Below are positions 1-11,700 of a DNA stretch of 64,000 bases, piece by piece. The notes beneath the pieces are model-generated. The model saw only the letters and a program-made list of their open reading frames with translations. It searched no databases and had not been told where the DNA came from. The position numbers and the translations under genes were made by a program. The stretch spans positions 172,415,922 to 172,479,921 of the forward strand of contig CM063505.1 of assembly GCA_032207245.1 (NCBI GenBank), given 5' to 3'. The first letter of the stretch is position 1, and the number at the start of each line of letters is the position of its first letter. Origin of the DNA: Pardosa pseudoannulata (Eukaryota; Arthropoda; Arachnida; Araneae; Lycosidae).

Positions 1-950
1 TATATAGGGATGGCAACTTTTGCCATGGTAGAAAAACCATAGAAAACAGTTATGGGAAAAATTGTTAATGCCTTCAAAATTTTACATCAATTTTTATGGA
101 ATAAATTCACACTATTTTTTAACTTGCTCAGTAAAGATGTAGCATTTGAAACTGCTATTCTCCTGGAATAGGTTAGCATTTCAGGTGAATGCATAAAAGT
201 GGTTATACGAAATTGATCCTCCTTACATACCCCTCATAAAAAAATTTGAAAGAATCACTAGTCTCCAAAACAAACTTTTCTGCAAGTATTGCTGAATCAG
301 TTACAACTTACAAATGGCAGGAAAGTATTTCATCTTTTTGTTATATAATCAAATAAAATTTTATTAACACAATTAAAAACTTGATATTTTAGTGTTGCTG
401 CTCTTATTAGAGTCAAATATTTCTTTTAGACATGCTGATATTTTAAACAAACTTTCACAAGAAAGTTCGTCAAATTGTTTATTTTGCTAAATAATGTTAA
501 AAAATTTAGAGCAGTGGAATAAATTTACTCTAAATAAAACATCTTTTATTTTCTTAATTTAAAAACTCACTCTAAATTGAAATTTTTTAAATTTCTTCAT
601 TTAAAAAATGAAAATTTAACTTTCATCCTGCTTTTCCAATTTTGCCAGAATATGTATATGTATATATTTCATATTCCTTCAACTAGAAATTGTTGAGATG
701 CAATAATTTTAAGTGAAACTTCACGCAAATTATATTAAATTAATAACACTTATTAATAACAATTAGTAACTAATGCAGACATATTTCTAGATATCAATGA
801 TTTAAAATTTAATGGACAACATTATATATTATATTGAATACATTTTGAAACTTTTAACTATTGAGGGGGCATACGTGTAACAAGAATTGAATGCTACAAT
901 ATCTTGCTTACATACAAAGCATTAACAATGGCATGTAAATATGTAACTAT
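1..950. other. AT-rich stretch, nothing recognised
   Basis: Low-complexity AT-rich DNA. All frames are closed by frequent stops and I see no exon-like stretch with splice sites. If the SANT-like exon at 2457-2729 belongs to a gene, its next exon must lie left of this stretch, because no second SANT exon is visible here. Confidence 0.4.
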
Positions 951-959
951 CTACCATTG

Positions 960-2030
960 ACTTGTACACTACTTACCAATAAGTATTTAGACACCTGTGA
1001 TAGAAAAGAAAAACTAACTTTATTCAAAATCAATAGTTGGTAGAGCCTCCACGAGAGGCAATTACAGTGTGAATCCTCCGGGGCATACTTTCCACAAGTC
1101 TTTGTATTACAGCTAGTGGTATTGTCTTCCACCGAGCTTGGAGTAGACGTACAAGTTCCTTCACCGATATTGGATGGGTAGTGCATCCCTTAATTCAGCA
1201 ATCCAGCTCATCCCAGAGGTTCTCAATAGGGTTCAGGTCTGGGCAGGCCACTCCATTGGCAGTATACCAAGCCTTGCTTAACTTTGAAATATGACAACTG
1301 GTATTATCGTCCTGAAAGTAACACGGGTCCAACGCGTAAAACTGTGACAACGTAGGAAGCACATTGCCATCCAAAATAGTGCAGTAGGCAAGGGTATTGA
1401 GCTTACCATGAATGTGGACCATGGGTCCCAGTCCATACCAGGAGAAACACCCCCAGACCATAATTCCATCTCCGCTGAACTTGACTGTTACCACAATACA
1501 TTCTGGCAGGAGACATTCTCTAGCCAGACCCAGCCATTCAAACGGTAAAGGGTGAACCTTGATTTATCGCTCCAAAGAACCAATTTCCACTATCTACGGT
1601 CCAATTTTGATGTACTTTGCACCACATTAACTGAGCAGCGTGTTTGGACTTTGTGATCAAAGGCTTATGGGCAGCAGCATGACCATGAAAATCAAGCAGA
1701 TGTGCTTCCTTACAGATGGTACTCATTGAAACAATACTCCCAGATGCCTTTTGAAACTCCTCGCAGATGAGGATATTGGTTGGGTGCAGTTCTTCTGAAT
1801 TTATCTTGACAGCACTCATCAGTCTCTATCCCCCAGTTTTGTTGGTCTGCCGACTCGGAACACATTCTGACAATCACTGTTCATCTTCCACTTAATCATA
1901 TTGGCCACTGTCGATTTTGTGTACTTCAGATCTGTTGATATGTCCCTTAAGGATCGGCCACATTTGTGATACCCGAAAATTATACCTTTCTCGAACTCAG
2001 AGAGCTCCAAACTGTGCGGCATCTTCCATG
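960..2030 (-). pseudogene. Degenerate Tc1/mariner-type transposase
   Basis: Three consecutive minus-strand segments, in transposase order, resemble a Tc1-family DD34E transposase. The first (about 2022-1819) reads like the N-terminal helix-turn-helix: SEFEKGIIFGYHKCG, then RSLRDISTDLKYTKSTV and VGRPTKL. The second (about 1819-1538) covers the middle of the protein. The third (about 1494-1195) has [13 protein letters not shown], a Tc1-like FQDDNTSCH block and the C-terminal [14 protein letters not shown] motif. Each segment is in a different frame and ends in stops, so the gene is dead. The end near 963-1000 carries TACTTACCAATAAGTATTTA, typical of Tc1-type termini; I could not find its inverted partner beyond 2030, so the 5' end appears lost. 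In an active element the product would cut and paste the element at TA sites in the nucleus. Confidence 0.8.
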
Positions 2031-2159
2031 CGACTAATGCTGATGTTGTTTCCTATACGATGTATACCGGTGGAGACCGTGATGTACCTCAGGACCATAG
2101 ATATTGTCATTTGCATTGGATTCCATAGGGTACTTCACATGTAAAACGTGAATAATTAT

Positions 2160-2380
2160 GATAAGCATGAAACATGATACATGTCATGGTTATTTTTTAT
2201 GCTGAAATAATATTTTGTTTATATATGTACCTTTTCTTGGAAAAAAAAACTTTTAAATGGATTAACAGAATTTTAAAAAAATTAAGAAGCACATTAAACT
2301 GGTAACAAAGTATTTGAAAATTCCTACAATTTTTCACTATATCATTATCAGTAAAAACAGAAAATCACCAAGACTTATAA
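2160..2380. other. AT-rich spacer downstream of the SANT-like exon
   Basis: No coding signal. The part next to the exon (about 2335-2380) resembles the intron that follows SANT exon 1 near 31990-32035: both contain a CATTATCAG block before the exon. The duplication that produced the two exons therefore extends into the intron. Confidence 0.35.
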
Positions 2381-2456
2381 TTTACATCAAACTTTGAAAA
2401 TGTGACTCATAGCTAAAAATCAATCTAAAATAATTAATGTTTTGATCGAGACCTAC

Positions 2457-2729
2457 CTTTTTCCACCTGTGTACATCTCTTTTAGCACCAGTCCAATCGG
2501 CATTAAGTAAAGCAGTTAGTTCGTCCCATTTCCTAGTCCATTCTTCCTTCGAAGTAGCAAAAGTTTTACCCCTTATTAACTCAGGGTTAAGAGTCATATA
2601 ATCAACTATCAAACCGAACTGACTACGGCTTAACCTGTTTCTTTTAAATCTAGCTAATGACGCAAAACTATTTTCAGAAGCAAAACAATCTTCAGCAGCT
2701 GCTAAAACATCAATATTCGATTCACCCAT
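2457..2729 (-). CDS. Paralogous first exon of a Myb/SANT-like (zeste-type) gene
   Basis: This is an ATG-initiated exon of 91 codons that is clearly homologous to exon 1 of the SANT gene at 32059-32340. Shared blocks include RLSRSQFGLIVDYMTLNPEL and LTALLNADWTG. It encodes the first two thirds of a zeste-type Myb/SANT-like domain, with conserved tryptophans in RKWDEL, NADW and HRWKK. At the same codon as in the 32-kb copy the sequence reads AAG|GTAGGT, a near-consensus splice donor, so the open frame beyond it (to 2382) is probably intron. The flanks also match the other copy. No second exon is visible down to position 1. It may start a gene that continues left of the window, or be a lone duplicated exon. 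Several substitutions and a shorter loop (3 residues fewer) separate it from the 32-kb copy, but there is no stop or frameshift. Confidence 0.6.
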
Positions 2730-2900
2730 TTTGAAGCTTTCTTTGAAGTGTGCCTCAGAACGACGATTAATTTTCTACAAAGAGGAGATTTCTCGCCAGT
2801 GATGATCTCGAACTTTTGAAGTGTGTACGGTGATTTCGTGCGAGAATGGAGCGCATGCTCCGCAAACTGAATGTCATTGGCTACATCTGTTTCTCTTATT
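2730..2900 (-). promoter_or_regulatory. 5' flank of the SANT-like exon, shared with the 32-kb gene
   Basis: The DNA upstream of this ATG matches the DNA upstream of the 32-kb SANT gene. Both carry CCTCAGAACGACGATTAATT just outside the ATG and, further out, a stretch with TTTGAAGTGTGTA and AATGTCATTGGCTAC. The similarity suggests a shared 5' UTR or promoter that was duplicated with the exon. I see no reliable core promoter motif. Confidence 0.4.
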
Positions 2901-3625
2901 CTGTGTTAACCACAGAGTAATCCCTGAATCTTTGAGGCTAACACCATTTACGTCCAAGTCAAGATAATGGTGTATAATTCACCATTTTAACCTCCCAACT
3001 ACAAAGATCTAAACTTGATTCGGAGTATCAATCCATAGTAGCCAAACAAATTTTAGTACAAACGCACAGACTTTCGAGAAAGCAAACGAAGTGAGCTCGA
3101 TCTCATACAAGGGTGTTATATATTCTTTGGGTATGAGTAAACAACATACTGTCTAATTAAAAGGTTAATTAGACTATTCAGTTGACTTTGATAGCTCTGT
3201 CATGCCTGACAGAATCCAAATTTGCATAAAAAAAATTGAGCCCGAATGAGGAATTTCCACATGTGTGAAAATCCTTAGACAAGAAGAAATTATCACTGCA
3301 ATTATACAGTCATCAGGGACTCTGGAAACGGTCCTAGTCAACCCCCCCCCCCTTTTTTTGGCGGGTAGTGTCCTAGTACATGTGGGAATGCTAAAAAAAA
3401 TGGATATTCTATATGTAACTGTTCGAAAATACCTGAGAAAGGTAATCCAATTTTATTCGTATAAAATAGGTCATCATCAGCAATTGCTGTCAGTTGACTC
3501 GAAGAGACTGGATTTTGCAGTTTTAAGGTATCAATCTTTGATCTTCTATTACACTTCAAAAGATCGATCTATCGATAATTGTTGTAACTACTTTTTTTAT
3601 TATTGTTCAAATCTTTTTTTCTCCA
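2900..3625. other. Unassigned stretch with C- and T-homopolymers
   Basis: No recognisable gene. A C-run followed by a T-run sits at about 3342-3359. An open plus-strand frame runs through from 3265, but its second half lies in a SINE and it has no family features, so I do not call it a gene. Confidence 0.35.
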
Positions 3626-3810
3626 ATGATGACCAAATGGTTAGTGCGCTGATCTTTTTTGTCTTCAGTACCGGAGTTCGTAGGCTCGAATCCTACTGTT
3701 GCATGGATGCTCTTAACAGATCGGAATAAGCTTTAAGCACTAAGTCCCGATCTCATTAGACCTCATGTTGCAAAAAAAGTAGACCGTAGCGCTCCTAACC
3801 AAAACCAAAC
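3626..3810 (+). repeat. tRNA-derived SINE (family S1), copy 1
   Basis: The left part has a tRNA-like head: ATGGTTAGTGCGCTGATC as a degenerate A box and AGGCTCGAATCCTACT as a B box. A non-tRNA body follows, with CGGAATAAGCTTTAAGCA, GTCCCGATCTCATTAG and TAGACCGTAGCGCTCC. The body matches the element at 60810-60985 almost throughout, and part of it recurs at 30705-30830. The transcript would be made by RNA polymerase III and moved by a partner LINE; no LINE is visible in this window. Confidence 0.75.
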
Positions 3811-3924
3811 CATTCTTTTTTTCCCCTTCTTCATTAGTAAGTGTACCCATTTTGGGTTTTCCTTTGGATTATTACTCCAAATTACAGATAGCTTCAAACA
3901 GAGATACTTGTTTTAGTCACCCGA

Positions 3925-3926
<2 letters not shown>

Positions 3927-3989
<63 letters not shown>
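3927..3989. repeat. (TA)n microsatellite
   Basis: About 30 uninterrupted TA units. It produces a spurious Ile-Tyr repeat frame on the minus strand, which is not a gene. Confidence 0.95.
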
Positions 3990-3992
<3 letters not shown>

Positions 3993-4329
3993 TACATCTA
4001 CATTTGTTTATAGCATCTCTCTTATCCGGATTCACTAAAGTATAATTCAACAACCTCGTAAAAATTGATAGCATGATACTGTTTGCATTCCTTAGGAAAA
4101 ATTCGCATTTCATGGGAGTGAAAATACGAGGAATTAAAACCCAAAGATAAGTAAAATCATTTTTATGTTTTTCATTTTATCTAAATGTGTTTCAAATTTA
4201 CAAATCTTTTCTATTTATATGCACAGACAGCAAGTCAAATGTATGTGTACATATATATACAGGTGTCCCAGATAGACTACATAAACCCTGCCCGGCTAGA
4301 TTCCTAGTTTGGAGTACATAAAAACTGCC

Positions 4330-4441
<112 letters not shown>

Positions 4442-4465
4442 CATGTTTTAAGTATATAGAACAAG

Positions 4466-5513
4466 TTACTTGATGGGAGATGGAAATAAGATTAAATTAA
4501 TTTCAGAAGTCTTAATAACCATATTCTGTCTCGGGATGCATGATATATCACTACCGCTGTCGATTAAAAATTTCAAACCCGAATTTTTGTCAAAAATATG
4601 CAATCTGCATTGTGATAACGCCGCTACGCCACTGGGTTTTTCGAGGGTGGACAAAGCAGCGGATATCAGTTTTTTTGTTTTCTTGGTAAGTACAAGGTTC
4701 GCGGCATTTTCTTGCGTTTTTACCAAATTTGGCATGATAAAAACAATTTCCGTTAGTTTCGTTTCGTTCGGGAGAACAGGATTCTCTACGGCGGGTAAAA
4801 GATTTGCGTCGGTAATTTGATCGCTTTCGAAAATGTGGACGGCTAGTTCTAGCACTTGAAATTTCCGAGACTTGAATGCTCATTCGTTTTACTTGTTTTT
4901 GTAATTCGGCTATTAAGGTGTTTGTTTCGTTTTGCGGAGAATCGGAAGTTTTGGCTATAGCGTATGCTGTTTGTTTTGATTTCATTAATTTTATCCGATA
5001 AAACTGCCAATTCTGGTAGTTCGGCAGAAGATACCGACAATATAGCCTGTGTGTGGGGACAATCTTTCTAACCAAATAGCTTTCAAAAATTCCTTAATCA
5101 TGGAATCCTGGACTAATTCGCTCATTTGTCTTAGTAATACAGACGGTTTCTTGTCTCCGAGAGCTAATTCCGATAAAAACTTTCAAATTTGCTGCGACTG
5201 AGTTCCTGAAAATTCTCGAATAATGCGATTTTTAAGAGTTTCATACTTATTCTCTTCCGGTGGTTTCAGTTCTGGCGGTTATCACACTGAGAGTTTCGTT
5301 ATCTATTGAAGCAATCAAGTGATTATATTTCGTTATGTCGGTAGTAATTTGTGCTACAGCAAAATTGGCTTCAACTTGGACAAACCACACAGATATATTA
5401 TTTTTCCACATGGGCGGAATCTTAACCGAAACTCGTGAAAGTCTTTCTGCACAAATATTCTCAGCGTTATTATCAGTATTCGCCATTTTACAATTACTTA
5501 AAAATACATGCAA
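4466..5513 (-). pseudogene. Degenerate Gypsy-type gag and aspartic protease
   Basis: Read on the minus strand, the start (about 5484-5247) matches the beginning of Gypsy-family gag, with the block IPPMWKNNISVWFVQVEANF. After a frame change, about 5075-4590 holds a basic region followed by CFYHAKFGKNARKCREPC, an atypical zinc-knuckle-like Cys/His cluster. A further frame gives RLHIFDKNSGLKFLIDSGSD near 4600-4540, with the aspartic protease signature DSG. The (AT)n repeat cuts the element off at 4438, so no reverse transcriptase follows. The frames are broken, so it is non-functional. Gag would form the particle and the protease would process the polyprotein. Confidence 0.7.
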
Positions 5514-5720
5514 TCAATTAAACAAACACTATATTAACAATGTATATACAATAATAAAATTTATACACTCCTAACATGCGTTTAGCCAGAACGTATACCG
5601 TGAACGGGATAAAAGAAATCAGCACATACCTCCATTTTTTCTGCAAGGGCTGGAATTTTCTACTTGAGTCCACTAGGATAAGTCTGTTTCGCTCATCATG
5701 CAAAAATGTCCATAACACAC

Positions 5721-5732
5721 GGGTCACCAAAT
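5721..5732 (-). other. Putative primer-binding site of the Gypsy element
   Basis: On the minus strand TTGGTGACCC stands about 210 bases upstream of the gag start. A TGGTGACCC-type sequence directly after the 5' LTR is the usual primer-binding site in arthropod Gypsy elements. The 5' LTR would then lie at coordinates above 5731. I could not set its outer end and there is no second LTR to compare. Confidence 0.45.
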
Positions 5733-5846
5733 GCTATGATGGAGTGGTCATAACATAAGAAATGTATTCATTATTGAGCGACCATCAAACAACCGAAAAG
5801 CATCAGTATCTTTATCCCACGCTCACTGCGCCATCTCCCGTCCGTC

Positions 5847-5985
5847 AGGGAAAGCATCTCACAACGTCCCTTTAATGCCCTTCCCATTCATTTCTATGTT
5901 TACGATAGCCACTAGGCCTTCCGTTTGAAATTAAAGCCAGAATCGTAATAAGTTGAGATGCGCACTGCTGCATGAAATCGTCCTA
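5847..5985. mobile_element. Small inverted-repeat element (family M), degenerate copy 1
   Basis: This stretch aligns with the elements at 32712-32872 and 40872-41034. Shared blocks are CCCATTCATTTCTATGTTTA, the CCTTCCGTTTGAAA core, AAGCCAGAATCGT, AAGTTGAGATG and the terminal CATGAAATCGTCCTA. The left terminus is worn (AAGCATCTCACAACG) and the CAAC..TTG segment of the other copies is deleted. It has no coding capacity. Confidence 0.7.
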
Positions 5986-5989
5986 TTGT

Positions 5990-7555
5990 GTGTTTGTACT
6001 TTAATTATAAAAATGAATTTACTATACTATTTATTTAAAAAATTCGCAGATGACTTCTTGAAATGTTGTTCCGATTTTTCATAGCATTTTTAGTACTTAC
6101 AGACTGTTAAACTTTTGATTCATATATTAAATAATAATACATTTTTATTGATATTAATATTAATGTTTAATAAAAGATATATTCTGAATTAAAGTTTCTG
6201 AAATTAAATTTACATTTTTTAAGTAACATCAGTATTAAATATTTCAAAACTAAAACCGCACTTTTTTCAAATTAATAAAAAAAAATGTCACAGTGTGAAC
6301 CGTAGAATACCGCTTTTCTTGAATACATGATTTGAATATATGTATTCAAGAAAACAGGTACATCTCAAGGAAATATTTAAATACCTTGAATATAAATACC
6401 ACAAGTATATTTTTGCAGGTCATATTCAATGTTGGAAATTAAAAATATTTTTATAATTACCGAAAAATGGTTTCCAAACTGAAAGAGATTTTATATGACA
6501 ATTGTATTTCATTTCTCATCTTTTTTCCTAGCATTAGTCCAAATTTTACGTACATTACTGGGATCTTTTATTATCTGGGATATTTTCCGCGAGAAAATAT
6601 CTTTTCATTAAAATTAGTTGCATTCGAACAGAGTGGCACAATACAATATTTAGAATACGACTGTTTAATCTGAAATATAATAAAAAATATGTAATACAGA
6701 GGACTCCACTTAATGTGATCTCAGTTATAGTTATCAATCGCTTATTGTTATAGAAATCCCTTGATCCCGATTTTCTCTATTCATTTGTATGTTAAAATTA
6801 TTACTTTATGTGATCGTTACATCTGTTTAGGTTATCAGTTTTCGAACCTAGGTTTAACTGGCAAAGGAATACTCACAATGTATACAGAAGGAACCCAATC
6901 TTTTCTTTCCCTCGCTCCTGTTTTAATTTCCAAGAATTCTCCCTCTTCCACCTAGGGAAATGGGAAATGATCAAAGTGGAAAATTACACGTTTCTGGAAT
7001 TTTTCAGAAATACACCCACCCTGCTGGTGGTCAATGGTTGTGAGTTAAGCAGAAGGCATTCTTATAGGAACTGAGAAGGAGCGTATTCACAATTTATGTC
7101 TTGCTCGCTTATATGCAGCTTGTCGATATGGAAACCAGAAAGTGAAATGATTTAACATTAAAACAAAAGATCGAAATTTTAAACTGTTATAACAGGTTAC
7201 CAAAAATGAGTCAGCGCAGTTAAACATTTCTCAGCCTTGGAATTATTATTTTCAAACTCAGAGATGAATCAGATTGAAGTTGGACAGTTTTTATTACAAT
7301 ACATAAGAAAGCTGTGATACATTTGTACAGTTTACCATGAAAACAAGAATTTATACCATTGCATTTCCACCCAAACGTTAATTTAATATGCACGAATTAA
7401 AATTATGCGCTATAAACTTGCATATATGCATCTATAACTCATTTTTAAACTTAAGTGTCGTAGTAGAATGATTGAATAAGTTTTAAATTATTAACTGGTG
7501 AACATTTCAAGAATACTACTTATTTCTTAGTAATCTTTAGAGTTTAATAAAGCCT
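5990..7555. other. AT-rich stretch, nothing recognised
   Basis: No gene, RNA gene or repeat could be supported. Short open frames at 6467-6673 and 6761-6955 show no family features and no convincing splice context. Confidence 0.4.
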
Positions 7556-8105
7556 TGGTTTCTGTTTATTATTCTGCTTTAGCATAAAATTGAATATACA
7601 AATGCTTTGTCTATGTGCTATTGTTTTGAAATAAACTGATGTTTTTATAACATCAAAGTCATTTTTTAAATTCTGCATGATTTGAAAAAATTAGAATAGA
7701 TAAAAATAACATTTGAGACAGGTGACTTTAGTCTCCACCACACATTTCATGTTTTACTTACTCTGCAATCCAAATTCCTCTGAAAATGTTACTAAATTCT
7801 TTGATTCCTGATAAAAATGTAGCACTTACCAACATTTTCTAATTAGGTCACTGTTCAGAATTCATGACATAAAAATAAATTGAAATTTTATCCTATTTCT
7901 TATTGCTAAAAATAGATAATTTTTAAAAAAAAAGCACAACACAACAGAAGGTAAAACAAAAAAATTATTTTACTGTTTTTTCGGCAATCAATTCTGTCTC
8001 AATACCCAAATTGATTAATCAATACTTTCTTTGGCATTAAATTTTTACTGCATCTGAAAAACAAATAAGTAGTTTGAAAATTACATATTATAAAAATGTC
8101 TTAAT
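7556..8105. repeat. Dispersed repeat R7, related to 37105-37620
   Basis: The two stretches align over about 500 bases in the same orientation. Landmarks in both are GTTTATTATT.TGCTTTAG, GAAATAA.CTGATGTTTTTA, CACACATTTCAT, ACTTACTCTGC and CATCTGAAA.AC. The 37-kb copy lies inside an element with inverted ends, so this one is probably a remnant of the same family without recognisable ends. No coding capacity. Confidence 0.6.
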
Positions 8106-8505
8106 ATAGTGTGCAAGTAGGGGTGGACAGATGAGCCCTTCTGGGTTAAAAGTAACCGTTGAAACTCTAAGTAACCGTTGAACTCTTAACACGGTTCTCA
8201 CTACACATTTGAATCAAAATCAGTTTAATATTTACTATTTTTAATCAAATAGCAACATTTTAATGATGAACTAAAGAAAAAGGTGACATCATCAACAGCA
8301 GAATTTCAACTTGCAAAGTATGATAGCGAAAGGCGACGACCTATCACTTCGGTCATTATGCAACTAAAGGCTGAGTCATATGGCTAGCTGCCTTTCGGTA
8401 TTGAATTCAACGGGTTTGATTCTTATTTTCGATTTGTGGGCAACATAATACATTAAAACATGGTCACACACTACTTTAGCAATAACAGTTTATGGGTACC
8501 TGCAC
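8106..8505. other. Stretch upstream of the copia element; no 5' LTR found
   Basis: A complete copia element should have here a copy of the 183-base LTR seen at 12744-12926. I find no match to its diagnostic pieces (ATAGATGGCGCCAG, AATAAAGATGCACTTGAGC) and no TGGTATC-type primer site. A short direct repeat, AAGTAACCGTTGAA, occurs twice near 8150-8182. Nothing else recognised. Confidence 0.4.
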
Positions 8506-8751
8506 GAGTTTCAATACGCGCGCATTAGAGACTAACTAAGAGTCTACGGCAGAAATAATTTATTTCTTGGAAGCAGCCATCATCGCGGCAAGATTTCGGC
8601 GATCGTAAGTTTGGCGGGCCGAAAACGTGCTTGCGCCGCCATTTTCAAAGATCGCAGAGGAAATAACGCTTAGCCGAGAAATACATCGCCGACCCATAAG
8701 TTTTCAAAATCGAACTTAAGTGAACTTTACTTCAGAAAAGTAACGTTAATT

Positions 8752-11700
8752 ATGGATTTGAGCAGACATATCAAACCTTTGACCGGAGAAGCAGATTGGC
8801 CGATGTGGAAGCGAAAGATTCGTGACCTGCTCGATTACCACGAGGGTGCCATTGAAGTCATAGACGGCAAACTACAAAAGCCAGAACAAATTGCTGACGG
8901 TGCAGTAGAAGCGATAAGGAAACAGCATAAAGAACGCTGCGATTTGTATCGTAAAGCGAATAGCTATGCGAAATCCATGATCGCTAGTACGGTGACTGAT
9001 ACTGTCTATCAGAAGATAATGGACAAAGAGACAGCCCATGAAGCTTGGGAATCCCTGAAGCAACAGTTTGAAGCTACTTCAAAAGATCAGTTATTCAAGA
9101 TATGTACAGAATTTTTCGCGTTTAGTTGGGTCCAAGGAGAGGATGTATCTACACACATAGCAAAGTTAAGAAGCCTTTGGAATGAACTGAATAACGGCCT
9201 TGAGGCTAGAGAAGAAAGTAAGTTCCCAGATTTAATGCTAGTGTGTAAAGTGTTACATATTTTGCCTTGTAAATTTGAAACCTTTAAATCAAGCTGGATG
9301 CTATTAGCCAGTAATGAAAAGAAATCATTTGAAGAACTGACAACTCAATTCTGCATGTTCGAAAGGAACTTCACTAAAGCTGAAGACAGCAGCAAAACTG
9401 TTCAGGAAGCACTGGTTGTGGCAAAAACAGAAAGACCTAAACAAGATGGCAAAAACAAGTCAAAAACGAGGAAAAGTGATAACTGCAATTATTGCAAACG
9501 CAAAGGTCACTGGGTAAAAGACTGCAGACAATGGATTTCTGATGGAAGACCATCAAAGTCACAGTCAAATGCAGCTTCGGCAAACATAGCGCTGATGTCT
9601 ATTTGTGAGGAAGCCTGTGCAACAGAGACCAGTTCAACAGACTACTGGATTGACAATGGAGCAACAAGGCATGTCACAAACTGTTTCACATACTTCATTG
9701 ACTTTACAAAATTTGAAAAACCTTGTGGCATTAAGGCTGCAGGAAATGAAACACTAGATGCACTAGGGAAAGGCACAATAAAATTCATAGCAACTATTAA
9801 AGGAAGATTCCAGGAAGTTCTTCTAAAAGATGTTTGGTATGTTCCCAAAATTAGTCGAAATTTATTTTCGGTACTTGCCACCCATGACAAAAACGAAAAT
9901 AGTGAATTTGTATCAACTCCCACAGAGTGCTGGTTAAAAGTCAACGGCGAAGTTGTGATACATGGGTCTCGCTGTGTAAATGGTACTTTATACAAAGCTA
10001 ATATTGAGCCAGTTTTGTCCGAAAAAGAGACAGAAGTCCATACAGTTGAAGCTGACAGCTCCTTGCTACAATTGTATCATGAAAGATGGGGCCATCAGGA
10101 TAAACGACACATTAGAAATATTCTAGGAAAAGAACTAGGCATTAGTATCAACCTAGACAAAGAATTATGTGAACCATGTGTTTATGGTAAAGCACACAGA
10201 TTATCGTTTGGTACAAGAAAGCCTGCCTCTGAGCCTGGTGAACTAATTACAGCTGACGTTTGTGGACCATTTGACGAATCCTTTCAGAAGAAAAAATATC
10301 TAGTTTTATTCAAAGACAGTTTTACCAAGTTTCGCTATGGCAAGTTTCGCTATAAAAGAGAAGTCAGAAGTCAAGAATGTGTTAGGACACATGCTTGCAC
10401 ATGCTAAAGTCTTGGGACATTCAATAAAAGAATTCCTATCTGATAATGGTGGTGAATTCGACAATGATGATGTTCGTACAATTTTGCATTCAAAGGGAAT
10501 CACTCTAAGATCAACAGCACCTTACACCCCAGAACAGAATGGCAGCAGTGAACGAGAGATGCGCACCATAGTTGAAATGGCTAGAACGTTAAAATACTCG
10601 AATCCTGAAGCAAATTTCCCTGCTGCAATCTGGGCTGAACTAGTCAGTTCTGCCATATACATACTTAACAGGACAGGCAAGTCATCAGTCGAGGATAAAA
10701 GTCCATATGAGCTTTGGCTTAAAAAGAGACCCCGGCTGAAACATCTACGAGTAATAGGATCCACATGTTATGCTCATATTCCCATTCAAAGAAGAAAAAA
10801 TGGACAAGAAAGCTGTTAAAGGCTATTTTGTAGGATATGATGGAGATGAGCGTTACAGAATTTACATAAAGGAAGATCATCGTGTGATTCTGTCAAGGGA
10901 CGTAGTCTTTTAAGAAAAGACTAGGAAATGTGATGATCCTAGTGAGGCCTCATTACCAGATAGAGATGAGCCAAATCAGGGAAAGTATGAAGAGCAGCGA
11001 GTAGAAATTAAAGATACCAAATATGATGATGGAAGAGAAGACAGTGAAGAAGGTGAGAGTGACAGTGAAGGAGATGATGCTGAACCTATGTCAGATAGAC
11101 AGTTGAGAAACCGCACACTTTTGCAAAGACCAAAACGCTTTGAAGATCACATCATGGAAGCAGAGTCATATGTAAATGACAGTAACCCTGAAACATATGA
11201 TGAAGCAATTAATTCCACAGACAGTTGGAACTGGAAGAAAGCCATGAATAATGAAATGAGTTCATTGAAGGAAAATGAAGCCTGGGAACTTACTGACTTA
11301 CCTGTTGGAGCCAGAGCAATACCCTGTAAGTGGGTTTATAGAGTCAAAAGAAACCCAGATGGAAGTATAGACAAGTACAAAGCCAGACTAGTCGTCAAGG
11401 GTTTCAGTCAACGCCAGGGTATTGACTACAGTGAAACGTACAGTCCAGTAGCCAAACTTGGAACAATACGTGCAGTACTGAGTATTGCAGCTGAAGAAAG
11501 GATGCACTTGACACAATTTGATGTATCAACAGCATTTCTTTATGGAGATCTAGAAGAAACCATTTACATGCAACAGCCAGAAGGCTTCAAGGATGGAACA
11601 GAAAAAGTATGCCGACTCAAGCGTAGCCTGTATGGCTTAAAACAATCTCCACGTTGTTGGAATAAATGTTTTGGCCAGTTTTTAACAGATCTTGGTTTTA

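Noticed and set aside
3265..3729. Plus-strand open frame of 154 residues
   Set aside because: Its second half is the S1 SINE and the first half has homopolymer runs. No domain and no splice support.
3913..4113. Minus-strand open frame with a long Ile-Tyr repeat
   Set aside because: It is the translation of a (TA)n microsatellite.
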